NCBI GenBank assembly: GCA_963711635.1
Contig: CAVQEZ010000022.1
Coordinates: 1-64,000 of the forward strand
Origin: CADEED01 sp963711635
Lineage (GTDB): Bacteria; Pseudomonadota; Gammaproteobacteria; Steroidobacterales; Steroidobacteraceae
Direction: 5' to 3'
Length of the DNA: 64,000 bases
Notes under the pieces: generated by a model
The model's database searches: none
What the model saw: the letters and a program-made list of their open reading frames with translations, nothing else
Told to the model about the DNA's origin: nothing
Position numbers and translations under genes: made by a program
Shown here: positions 39,381-47,432 of the stretch, piece by piece
Numbering within the stretch: position 1 is the stretch's first letter
How the letters are laid out: the number at the start of each line of letters is the position of its first letter

Positions 39381-39398
39381 CTACCCCGAAGTAGGTAG
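39381..39398 (-). terminator. Weak hairpin after the LysR gene
   Basis: On the minus strand CTACC and GGTAG pair around an 8-base loop, followed by TCCTTAAGTTTTC. It lies 14 bases after the LysR stop. The stem is short, so the call is tentative. Confidence 0.35.
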
Positions 39399-39411
39399 AA
39401 GACGCGCCTGA

Positions 39412-40344
39412 CTACGCCTTTTTCGAGGCGCGCTTCGTGAACAGGTCGTGCGGCCTCGGGAAACTCTTCGCCATGTCGAAGATCCAGTCGCGAAAACGCT
39501 TGACCTTGGGCATGACCAGGTAGGGCTCGGGACAGACGAAAAAGTACGAAAAGCGGAACGGCAGCAGGGCATCGCCGGCGAGCACCACGCGGCCCTGCTC
39601 GAGCGAGCGTTGCACCAGCGACCAGCGCGCCAGCGCGAAACCGATGCCCTCCTCGGCCGCGGCGATGACGCCGGCGGAATCGTCGATGATGGGCGCGCGC
39701 GCCAGCCAGTTGGCCTCCTCGCCCTTTTCCATCCACGCCTGCCAGGGTTCGTCGGTGCTGCCCAGCAGCGGGAAATTCTGCAGATCCTCGCCGCGCGGCA
39801 CCGGGCCGTATTTGGCCAGCAGCGGCGGCGAAGCGATGGGGATCACCCACTCGTCCAGCAGTTTTTCCACGTGCAGGCCCGGCCAGCGTCCCAGGCCCAT
39901 GCGGATGGCCACGTGCATCTCGGCGCGCGAGAAATCCACCGCTTCGCGCGAGGTGTGGAAACGCAGGTCGACGCCGGTGTCGAGCTCCTTGAAGCTGCCG
40001 ATTCGCGGCAGCAGCCAGCGCTGCAGGAAGGATGACAGCAAGGTGATTTGCAGCGGCCCCTCGGCGCGATGCTGTTTCAGGTGCTGCATGGAGGCTTCGA
40101 GCTCGTCCAGCCCGCGGCGCACACCGGGCAGCAATTGCTGGCCTTCGGCGGTGAGCTCGATGCGCCGCCCGGCGCGCTTGAACAGCTGTACCTGCAGGTA
40201 GTCCTCGAGGGATTTGACCTGCTGGCTCACCGCCGCAGGGGTCACGTGCAGGGCTTCGGCGGCATCCGCGAACGACAGCCGCGACGCCACGGCTTCGAAG
40301 ACTCGAAGCGCATTGAGCGGCAGGCGGGCATAGGCGGTACTCAC
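39412..40344 (-). CDS. LysR-family transcriptional regulator, GcvA-like
   Basis: GTG 40342-40344 is the chosen start (VSTAYARLPLNALRVFEAVA). The N-terminal winged HTH shows SFADAAEALHVTPAAVSQQVKSLE, the GcvA subgroup form. The effector domain follows (LQITLLSSFLQRWLLPRI, GFALARWSLVQRSLEQGRVV). GcvA-like regulators often control a divergent gene. Here the divergent neighbour, 99 bp away, encodes a 98-residue protein of unknown function, which is the obvious candidate target. Confidence 0.9.
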   Translation of the reverse strand: MSTAYARLPLNALRVFEAVASRLSFADAAEALHVTPAAVSQQVKSLEDYLQVQLFKRAGRRIELTAEGQQLLPGVRRGLDELEASMQHLKQHRAEGPLQITLLSSFLQRWLLPRIGSFKELDTGVDLRFHTSREAVDFSRAEMHVAIRMGLGRWPGLHVEKLLDEWVIPIASPPLLAKYGPVPRGEDLQNFPLLGSTDEPWQAWMEKGEEANWLARAPIIDDSAGVIAAAEEGIGFALARWSLVQRSLEQGRVVLAGDALLPFRFSYFFVCPEPYLVMPKVKRFRDWIFDMAKSFPRPHDLFTKRASKKA

Positions 40345-40443
40345 GTCAGTTTTCCTAATGAGCGCTTTAAGAAGCGCGTTTGTTCGTGGCGGGACTGTAG
40401 CGCACATTGCACCCACAGCCACTCTGCCATAGGAGATACACAA

Positions 40444-40740
40444 ATGAGCACTCGCAACCACATTCCCCGCACGGTGGCGGCCAGCCTGGATGCCCGCCTC
40501 GCGCCCTTTCACCTGGACGAGCCGCCCATTGAATCGAAGATGGGCCTGGAAGACCTCGACGTCGAGGCGGCAAGCGCCGTGGCGCCGCAGCAGGAACGCC
40601 ATCTGCGCATCAAACTCGTCAACGATCTCAAACTACTGTTTGCCGCGCTCGGCGCGGGTGGAAGCGTCGTGCCGCTCGGCGACAACGGCCGCACGGCGCG
40701 CTTCCTTTCCCAGTACGCCGAGTCGCTGCGCGATCACTAG
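40444..40740 (+). CDS. 98-residue protein of unknown function, divergent from a LysR gene
   Basis: ATG 40444 follows TAGGAGAT. The protein is soluble, without a signal peptide or cysteine: MSTRNHIPRTVAASLDARLA, then a helical stretch (ERHLRIKLVNDLKLLFAALG) and QYAESLRDH at the end. No family is recognised. Two tandem terminators follow, so it is transcribed alone. Its position suggests control by the adjacent LysR protein. Confidence 0.6.
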   Translation: MSTRNHIPRTVAASLDARLAPFHLDEPPIESKMGLEDLDVEAASAVAPQQERHLRIKLVNDLKLLFAALGAGGSVVPLGDNGRTARFLSQYAESLRDH

Positions 40741-40747
40741 ACCCCGG

Positions 40748-40780
40748 TCCGTCCGCCCTCCACTCCGGGCGACGGATTTT
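40748..40780 (+). terminator. First of two tandem terminators
   Basis: TCCGT and CGCCC (40748-40758, one bulged base) pair with GGGCG and ACGGA (40767-40776), followed by TTTTC. It starts 8 bases after the stop of the 98-residue protein. Confidence 0.65.
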
Positions 40781-40784
40781 CTCG

Positions 40785-40822
40785 GCCCCCGTCGGCGACA
40801 GCCTCCGGGGGCTTTCTTTTTT
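40785..40822 (+). terminator. Second tandem rho-independent terminator
   Basis: GCCCCCG (40785-40791) pairs with CGGGGGC (40806-40812), followed by TTTCTTTTTT. This is the clearest intrinsic terminator in the window. Confidence 0.85.
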
Positions 40823-40957
40823 CACGCTTCATATCGATATAACCAAACGAACTGGAGGCGTAACCGCCCCGTGACCAGGCCGCGACTGACGGCATAACCC
40901 CACGATTCCTACGCTCTCCGGGCCTTGAAGCACCAACCCAGGACCCAGGAGAAGAAC

Positions 40958-42385
40958 GTGAATTACAGACGTGCGGCAGCGCTGACGACACTGCTGCTGC
41001 CATTGACGGGAGCGGCCTTCGCGCAGCAGGCGGCCGGCAACGGCAACGACGAGCTGCGCCGCGAAATCGAGGATCAGAAGCAGCGCCTGGCGGTGCTCGA
41101 GCGCAAGCTCGAAATTCAGCAGGAGGCCGCGACGGCCGCCGCGGCCAGCGCGCCGCGCCTCACCATCAACGCCTCGCGCTTCCAGTTCGGCAACACCGAC
41201 AACTCGAACTTCATCCGCTTCCGCGGCACCCTGCACGCCGACAACCGCGTGTTCGGCGGCGATTCGGTTCCCGAGACCGCCGACACCTTTCTCCTGCGCC
41301 GCGTGCGGCCCACGATCGAAGGCACCTTCGGCGGCATCTATGACTTCAGGTTCACGCCGGATTTCGGCGGTGGCCGCTCCATCGTCGTCGATGCCTACGC
41401 CGCGGCGCGCTTCAATCCCGGCGCGGTGGTGACGGTGGGCAAGTTCAAGCCGCCCGTCGGTCTCGAGCGACTGCAGAGTGGCGCCGACATTCGCTTCATC
41501 GAACGTGGACTGCCGACCAATCTCGTGCCCAATCGCGACATCGGCGTGCAGCTATCCGGTGACTTCGCCGGCGGTGCGTTCAGTTACCAGGTGGGTTACT
41601 TCAACGGTGTGACGGACGGACAAAGCAGCGACAACTTGCCGACGCCAGACGTCGAGACGGACACCGGTGGCGACTACGCCGCTCGCGTGTTCTTCCAGCC
41701 CTTCATCAACTCGGACAACTTCAGCCTGCGCGGTCTCGGGATCGGCCTCGGCAGCACCTGGCAGGACATACCGGGTGTCGCGACCAACACTTATCTCTCG
41801 GCGTATCGCTCTCCCGGCCAGCAGAGCGTGTTCAGCTATCGCGCCAACACCGCGACCGGCACCACGCCTAACAACGCCACGTTCGCGAACGGCGAGCGGC
41901 TGCGCCTCGCACCGCAGTTCTACTACTCGCGCGGCAGCTTCGGCATTCTCGGTGAATACACCCAGGTCGAGCAGGACGTTTCGCGCACCGTCGGCGGCGT
42001 GACGCTCTCCGACACCCTGACCAACTCCGCGTGGCAGGCGCAGTTCTCCTGGTTCGTCACCGGCGAGGATGAAGCCTTCCGCGGCTTCACGCCCGGCAGC
42101 ACCTGGCAGCCCGCCAAGTCCGGCTGGGGCGCGCTCGAACTGGTCGCGCGATACCAGGAACTGGACGTCGACGACGACGCGTTCGTGGGCGGTGCGAATT
42201 CGTTCGCGAATCCGGCGACGGCCGTCACCAAGGAGACGGCCTACGGCATCGGAGTCAACTGGTACCCCTGGAACACGGTCAAGTTGTCGATCAACTACGA
42301 CCTCACCAGTTTCGAAGGCGGAGCCGCGACCGGCGATCGTGCCGACGAGCAGGCGCTGTTCTCACGATTCGCGGTCAACTTCTAA
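40958..42385 (+). CDS. OprO/OprP-type anion-selective porin
   Basis: GTG 40958 follows AGGAGAAGAAC. A signal peptide (LLLPLTGAAFAQQ) is followed by a coiled coil (DELRREIEDQKQRLAVLERKL) that should form a periplasmic trimer stalk. The barrel shows the phosphate-selective-porin pattern: FLLRRVRPTIEGTFGGIYDF, VTVGKFKPPVGLERLQSG and FIERGLPTNLVPNRDIGVQL. It ends FSRFAVNF. Being 18 bp upstream of a sulfate-binding protein gene, it may admit sulfate or a related anion across the outer membrane; the actual ion is inference. Confidence 0.88.
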   Translation: MNYRRAAALTTLLLPLTGAAFAQQAAGNGNDELRREIEDQKQRLAVLERKLEIQQEAATAAAASAPRLTINASRFQFGNTDNSNFIRFRGTLHADNRVFGGDSVPETADTFLLRRVRPTIEGTFGGIYDFRFTPDFGGGRSIVVDAYAAARFNPGAVVTVGKFKPPVGLERLQSGADIRFIERGLPTNLVPNRDIGVQLSGDFAGGAFSYQVGYFNGVTDGQSSDNLPTPDVETDTGGDYAARVFFQPFINSDNFSLRGLGIGLGSTWQDIPGVATNTYLSAYRSPGQQSVFSYRANTATGTTPNNATFANGERLRLAPQFYYSRGSFGILGEYTQVEQDVSRTVGGVTLSDTLTNSAWQAQFSWFVTGEDEAFRGFTPGSTWQPAKSGWGALELVARYQELDVDDDAFVGGANSFANPATAVTKETAYGIGVNWYPWNTVKLSINYDLTSFEGGAATGDRADEQALFSRFAVNF

Positions 42386-42403
42386 CTCTTCCGGAGCAAT
42401 CAC

Positions 42404-43423
42404 ATGTCTGAATCGAATCTGAATCGCCGGCTGCTGCTGGCGCTCACCGCGGCGGTGTTCATCGGCGGCGCCGGCCAGGCGGCCAGCGCCAAGGAAATCA
42501 CGCTGCTCAACGTGTCGTATGACCCGACCCGCGAGTTGTACGTCGACTTCAACAAGGCCTTCGCCGAGTACTGGAAGAAGAAGACCGGCGATGACGTCAA
42601 GGTCAACCAGTCGCACGGCGGCTCGGGCCGCCAGGCGCGCTCGGTCATCGATGGACTCGCGGCCGACGTGGTGACGCTGGCACTGGCCGCCGACATCGAC
42701 GCCATCGCCAACAACGGCAAGCTGCTGCCGGTGAACTGGGAACAGCGCTTGCCGGAACATTCGGCGCCGTACACCTCGACCATTGTCTTTCTGGTGCGCA
42801 AGGGCAATCCCAAGGGCATCAAGGACTGGGGCGACCTCGCCAAGCCGGGCATCAGCGTGATTACACCGAACCCGAAGACCTCGGGCGGCGCGCGCTGGAA
42901 TTACCTCGCGGGTTGGGCGTGGGCCAAGAAGCAGCCCGGGGGCAGCGATGCCACCGCGAAGGACTACATCCGCAAGCTGTTCAAGAACGTGCCGGTGCTC
43001 GATACCGGCGCGCGCGGAGCCCTGACGACCTTCTCCCAACGCAACATCGGAGACGTCTTCATTTCCTGGGAGAACGAAGCCTGGCTGGCCACCAAGGAAC
43101 TGGGCGTGGGTCAGTTCGAGATCGTGATTCCATCGGTCAGCATCCTCGCCGAACCCTCGGTAGCCGTGGTCGACAAGGTGGTGTTGCGGCGTGGCACGCG
43201 TACCGTGGCCGAGGAATACCTGAAGTACCTGTACACGCCGGAGGGCCAGGAAATCGCGGCGCGCAATTACTACCGTCCGCGCGATGCGCAGGTCGCCGCG
43301 AAGCACAAGGAGCTGTTCCCGAAGCTCGAGCTGGTGACGATCAAGGACTTCGGCGGCTGGGCCAAGGCGCAGAAGGAGCATTTCGGCGACGGCGGAGTCT
43401 TCGACCAGATCTATGCTCAATGA
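42404..43423 (+). CDS. sbp: Periplasmic sulfate-binding protein of an ABC transporter
   Basis: The signal peptide is LLLALTAAVFIGGAGQAASA. The mature protein starts with KEITLLNVSYDPTRELYVDF and has the ligand-site motifs NQSHGGSGRQARSVIDGL, ITPNPKTSGGARWNYLAGW and LDTGARGALTTF. These are diagnostic of Sbp, which binds sulfate for CysTWA. No cysT, cysW or cysA is in the window; the only anion ABC core nearby is modBC, 3 kb upstream. A CysB-type regulator gene follows. Confidence 0.92.
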   Translation: MSESNLNRRLLLALTAAVFIGGAGQAASAKEITLLNVSYDPTRELYVDFNKAFAEYWKKKTGDDVKVNQSHGGSGRQARSVIDGLAADVVTLALAADIDAIANNGKLLPVNWEQRLPEHSAPYTSTIVFLVRKGNPKGIKDWGDLAKPGISVITPNPKTSGGARWNYLAGWAWAKKQPGGSDATAKDYIRKLFKNVPVLDTGARGALTTFSQRNIGDVFISWENEAWLATKELGVGQFEIVIPSVSILAEPSVAVVDKVVLRRGTRTVAEEYLKYLYTPEGQEIAARNYYRPRDAQVAAKHKELFPKLELVTIKDFGGWAKAQKEHFGDGGVFDQIYAQ

Positions 43424-43469
43424 GCCTGGTCAATTTGGAATGGGCTGAGCTCGAATAGTTAGTTCCGCG

Positions 43470-43486
43470 CGCGGCGGGAAGCCGCG
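43470..43486 (+). terminator. Hairpin after sbp
   Basis: CGCGGC (43470-43475) pairs with GCCGCG (43481-43486) around GGGAA. No T tract follows. It lies 47 bp after the sbp stop and may end that transcript. Confidence 0.4.
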
Positions 43487-43591
43487 TACTGTCCACCCCA
43501 GGGCCGCGGGGGGAGTGAGCAAGTCTGAAATTTGACCCTCTATTTCACACTCTCACATCCCCCGATGGCCCACCAATCCGACGACCCCCCG

Positions 43592-44569
43592 ATGAAACTC
43601 ATACAGCTGCGTTACCTCGTGGCGGTGGCCGAGAACGATCTCAACATCACGCAGGCCGCGCGCGTACTGCACGCCGCGCAGCCCGGGGTCAGCAAGCAGC
43701 TGAAGCAGCTCGAGGACGAGCTGGGATTCCAGCTGTTCGAGCGCAAGGGCCGCGCGCTGGTGCGGCCCACGAACGCCGGCACCCAGGTCATACACCGCGC
43801 CTCGCAGATCGTGCGGCAGGCGCGCAGCATCAAGGCGCTGGCCGCCGAGCTGCGCAAGGAAGACGAAGGCGACCTCTCCATCGCCACCACGCATACCCAG
43901 GCACGCTACGTGCTGCCGCCGGTGCTCAGGCGATTTCGCGACAAGTACCCCAAGGTGAGGCTGCACCTGCACCAGGGAAATTCCGAGCAGATCGCCGATC
44001 TCGCGGCCTCGGACCGCATCGACTTCGCCATCGCCACGGGCGCGAGTCCGATATTTTCGGGGCTGGTACGACTGCCCTGCTTCCGCTGGCATCGCTGCAT
44101 CGTCGTGCCGCACGGGCATCCGCTGGGCGAGTTGCCGCAGCCCTCGTTCGCCGACCTGGCGCAGCATCCGCTGGTGACCTATTCGTTCAGCTTTTCCGGC
44201 CCGTCGTCACTGGTCGACCTGTTCGCGCGCGAGGGACTGAAGCCGAACGTGGCGCTGACCGCCTGGGATTCGGACGTCATCAAGAAGTACGTCCGTGACG
44301 GCCTCGGGGTCGGCATCATCGCCAACCTGGCCATCGACGGCGTCGAGGATGCGGACCTCAAGGTGCGCGACGCGTCGCATCTCTTCCCGGTGCACACCAC
44401 CTGGGCGGGCTTTCGCCGCGGCGTGCTGCTGCGCGGCTTCATGTACGAGTTCCTGCAGATGTTCGCTCCGCACCTGTCGCCGCGCCTGGTGCAGGACGCG
44501 GAGCAGTCCGACTCACAGGAAGACGTGGACCGCCGGTTCGCGCCGATCAGGATTCCGTTCCTGCGCTGA
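43592..44569 (+). CDS. CysB-family LysR regulator of sulfur assimilation
   Basis: ATG 43592 (MKLIQLRYLVAVAENDLNIT) gives 325 residues, the CysB length; ATG 43565 would add nine. The HTH contains QAARVLHAAQPGVSKQLKQLEDELGF, a CysB/Cbl signature. The effector domain includes IATTHTQARYVLPPVLRRF, with the TTHTQARY ligand motif that binds sulfate or acetylserine in CysB. It probably activates the sbp and porin genes next to it. Regulation is inference from family and position. Confidence 0.9.
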   Translation: MKLIQLRYLVAVAENDLNITQAARVLHAAQPGVSKQLKQLEDELGFQLFERKGRALVRPTNAGTQVIHRASQIVRQARSIKALAAELRKEDEGDLSIATTHTQARYVLPPVLRRFRDKYPKVRLHLHQGNSEQIADLAASDRIDFAIATGASPIFSGLVRLPCFRWHRCIVVPHGHPLGELPQPSFADLAQHPLVTYSFSFSGPSSLVDLFAREGLKPNVALTAWDSDVIKKYVRDGLGVGIIANLAIDGVEDADLKVRDASHLFPVHTTWAGFRRGVLLRGFMYEFLQMFAPHLSPRLVQDAEQSDSQEDVDRRFAPIRIPFLR

Positions 44570-44575
44570 ACCTTC

Positions 44576-45533
44576 TCAACCCTGCACGTGATCGACTTCG
44601 ACCGTGACGTGCGCCAGCTCCTCGTGCACGCGCAGCTCGCGCCGGAAGTAATCCCCGTCCATCTGTGAAGGCGTCGTCAGGCTCACCACGCAGGCGTACT
44701 TGGCGCGGCCCACGCGCCACACGTGCAGGTCGGTGATGCGCGCCGGCACCTTGCCCTGCTCGATGACCTCGCGCACTTCACGCACCACCGGCGCGTCCAT
44801 CTCGGCGTCGAGCAGCACGCGGCCCGAATCGCGCAGCAGTCCGCGCGCCCAGATTGCGATCAACACCGCACCGGCCAGGCCCATGATGGGATCCAGCCAT
44901 GCCAGTCCCCACAACTTGCCGCCGAGCAGCGCCATGATGGCCAGCACGGAAGTGGCCGCGTCCGCGAGCACGTGTAGATAGGCGGCACGCACGTTGAGAT
45001 CCTGGTGATGGGCATGCTCGTGCCCGTGCTGATGCCCGCCATGTTCGTGATCGTGGCCATGGCCAGGCGCCGTGATGATCCCCGCGCAGCCACCAGGCGC
45101 AGACCAGGTTGACCGCGAGTCCTACCACGGCAATGACAATGGCCTCGTCATACTGGATGGTCTGCGGGCGCATCAGCCGCTCCACGGACTGGAACACCAT
45201 GAGCGCCGCGATGCCCAGCAGCAGGATGGCGCTGGTGTAGCTGCCGAGCACTTCGACTTTCCAGGTGCCGAAGGCATAACGCCGGTTGCCGGCGTGGCGC
45301 CGCGCAAACGCATACGCGAACGCCGACAGACCCAGCGCCAGCGAATGCGAGCTCATGTGCCAGCCATCCGCCAGCACCGCCATGGAATTGAACCACCAGC
45401 CGCCGGCGATCTCGATGACCATCATCGCGGTGGTCAGCCAGAACGCGCGCCGGATGTTGGCCTCGGCCAGCGGGTTACCGGTGTCGAAACGCGGCGTATG
45501 ACAGTGCGATCCGGAGGGGAGCTCGGTGTTCAT
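44576..45533 (-). CDS. dmeF: DmeF-type CDF cobalt/nickel efflux transporter; one frame change
   Basis: The N-terminal half (SGSHCHTPRFDTGNPLAEAN, then MAVLADGWHMSSHSLALGLS) is typical of DmeF. A His-rich cytoplasmic loop (GHGHDHEHGGHQHGHEHAHH) is found on the minus strand around 45,010-45,065 once the frame is changed near 45,075. The second half has YLHVLADAATSVLAIMALL with the second metal site and the C-terminal cytoplasmic domain ending EVDHVQG. It exports divalent metals in exchange for protons. It is the last gene of the long minus-strand cluster. Confidence 0.88.
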
Positions 45534-45590
45534 GCTCCGCCGTATACCGCGCGACGACGCCCGATGCCAGTGTCCGCGTCACCTGCTGCG

Positions 45591-45971
45591 TTATTCGTCC
45601 TTCTTGTACGCGCGATGACAGGATTTGCAATTGCGTGACAGCTCGCTGGCGGTATTCGCGGCCGTGTCGAAATCCTTCGCGGCCACGGCCTGAGCGACCG
45701 AGGCGAGCAGCGCACGGCTCTTGCGCGCCATGTCCACGCCGTCGGGCGCGTCGCCACGCTGCACGAAGTAACTCTCGACCTCGATGAACAAGGTATCGAG
45801 CGTGTGCGCGTCAGCGCCGGCGGCCTCGACGTCCTGCTGTGCGATGTTGGAAGCCAGGCTCTTCGACGCCTCGTCGATGGTCTCCATGACGAATTCGTCG
45901 AGCCCGACGGCGGCCAGCGCCGCGCCCGCCGCGAGCAACAACACCGCGGCGAGGAATCCCTTGCGCCTCAT
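45591..45971 (-). CDS. Small periplasmic cytochrome c (class II-like)
   Basis: The 126-residue protein has a signal peptide (LAAVLLLAAGAALA) and a mostly helical body. The only haem site, CKSCH, is near the C-terminus (NCKSCHRAYKKDE), as in cytochromes c-prime. Its ATG is 2 bp after the DUF1501 stop, so it is coupled to that gene. It could accept electrons from the neighbouring redox proteins. Confidence 0.82.
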   Translation of the reverse strand: MRRKGFLAAVLLLAAGAALAAVGLDEFVMETIDEASKSLASNIAQQDVEAAGADAHTLDTLFIEVESYFVQRGDAPDGVDMARKSRALLASVAQAVAAKDFDTAANTASELSRNCKSCHRAYKKDE

Positions 45972-45972
45972 T

Positions 45973-47427
45973 TCAACCCAGCACTTCCCTGACAACCTTG
46001 CCGTACACCACGGTCGGGCGCTCCGACCTTCCCTCGTGCAGGTAGATGGTCTTGAGATGATCGAGCCCGATGCGTTCGAGCACCGTGGCGTGCAGGTCGT
46101 AAGTGTCGACGGCCTTCGCTTCGTCGGCGTTCTGCAGGCCGATGGCGTCGGTCTCACCGTACGAAGTGCCGGCCTTCACGCCCGCGCCCGCAAGCCATTG
46201 GGTGTAGCCCCAGGGGTTGTGGTCCCGACCGGAGCCCGACTGGCCATAGGAAGTCCGGCCGAATTCCGCGGTCCAGACGACCAGCGTGCTGTCGAGCAAC
46301 CCGCGTGCCTTGAGATCGGCCAGCAATCCGGCCACCGGTTTGTCGACCATGCGTGCCTGCGCGGTGTGATTCTCCTCGAGGTAGTCGTGCGCATCCCAGT
46401 CCTTCTCCTCGCCCGCGGCGCCCGAGACCACCTGGACGAAGCGCACACCGTTCTCCACCAGGCGCCGAGCGCGCAGCAGGTTGGTCCCGTAGTCGTTGGT
46501 GGCTTCCTCGCCGATACCATAGAGCTTGCGGGTCTCCTCGCTTTCCTTCGCGAGGTCGACGACGCCGGGCACCGTGGCCTGCATGCGCGCCGCGAGCTCG
46601 TAGGCCTCGATGCGCGCGCGCACCTCGCTGTCGTCCGGATAGGCCTTGGCGCGATGCTGGTTGAAGCGCTTCAGCAGATCCAGATCGCTGCGCTGCTGCG
46701 CGGCCGACATGAGCTCCGGACGCTCGAGAAAAAGGATGGGTGAATCGCCGAGCTGGATGGGAATGCCCTGGTAGACGGCGGGCAGAAATCCAGAGCAGTA
46801 GTTCACCGAGCCACCTTCCAGGCCGCGGCCGCCATTCGAGAGCACGATGTAGGCCGGCAGATCGCGGTTCGCCGATCCCAGCGCGTACTGGACCCAGGCC
46901 CCCAACGAAGGACGGCCCGGCGTGAGCGCGCCGGTATTGAGCTTGAGCACCGAAATGTCATGCGTGGCACCGATGGTCACGCTCGACTTGATGAACGCCA
47001 GGTCGTCGGCACGTTGCGCCAGGTGCGGCAACCAGTCCGAAAACCACGCGCCACTCTCGCCGTACTGCTTCCAGGTGCGCTTCGAGGCCAGTAGTTTGCC
47101 CACACCGCCCTGTGTGCTGGTCTGGATTCCCTTCAGAAACGAATCCGGCACCACCTGGCCGTGCAGCTTGTACAGGTCGGGCTTGTAGTCGAACAGGTCC
47201 TGGGTGGCCGGCGCGCCGATCATGTGCAACCAGATGATGGACTTGGCCTTGGGCGCGAAGTGCGGCGCCTTGGGCGCGAGCGGATCCACGTAGGGATTGC
47301 CCGCGGCCAGCTGCGCTGCCTCGAGCGTGGAAAATATGCCGCCACGACCGATCAGTGAGCCCACGGTGAGCGCACCGATGCCCTGGCTGGCGTTCCGAAT
47401 GAAATTGCGACGTGAAGTAGTTGTCAT
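45973..47427 (-). CDS. Tat-exported DUF1501 protein
   Basis: The Tat signal is TSRRNFIRNASQGIGALTVG. The DUF1501 pattern follows: SIIWLHMIGAPATQDLFDYK near residue 65, SVTIGATHDISVL, GAWVQYALGS and, late in the protein, WTAEFGRTSYGQSGSGRDHNP with YTQWLAGAGVKAGTSYG. DUF1501 is a sulfatase/alkaline-phosphatase-superfamily relative of unknown reaction, almost always paired with DUF1549/DUF1553 proteins, as here (5 bp upstream). A periplasmic role is expected. Confidence 0.9.
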   Translation of the reverse strand: MTTTSRRNFIRNASQGIGALTVGSLIGRGGIFSTLEAAQLAAGNPYVDPLAPKAPHFAPKAKSIIWLHMIGAPATQDLFDYKPDLYKLHGQVVPDSFLKGIQTSTQGGVGKLLASKRTWKQYGESGAWFSDWLPHLAQRADDLAFIKSSVTIGATHDISVLKLNTGALTPGRPSLGAWVQYALGSANRDLPAYIVLSNGGRGLEGGSVNYCSGFLPAVYQGIPIQLGDSPILFLERPELMSAAQQRSDLDLLKRFNQHRAKAYPDDSEVRARIEAYELAARMQATVPGVVDLAKESEETRKLYGIGEEATNDYGTNLLRARRLVENGVRFVQVVSGAAGEEKDWDAHDYLEENHTAQARMVDKPVAGLLADLKARGLLDSTLVVWTAEFGRTSYGQSGSGRDHNPWGYTQWLAGAGVKAGTSYGETDAIGLQNADEAKAVDTYDLHATVLERIGLDHLKTIYLHEGRSERPTVVYGKVVREVLG

Positions 47428-47432
47428 GACTC

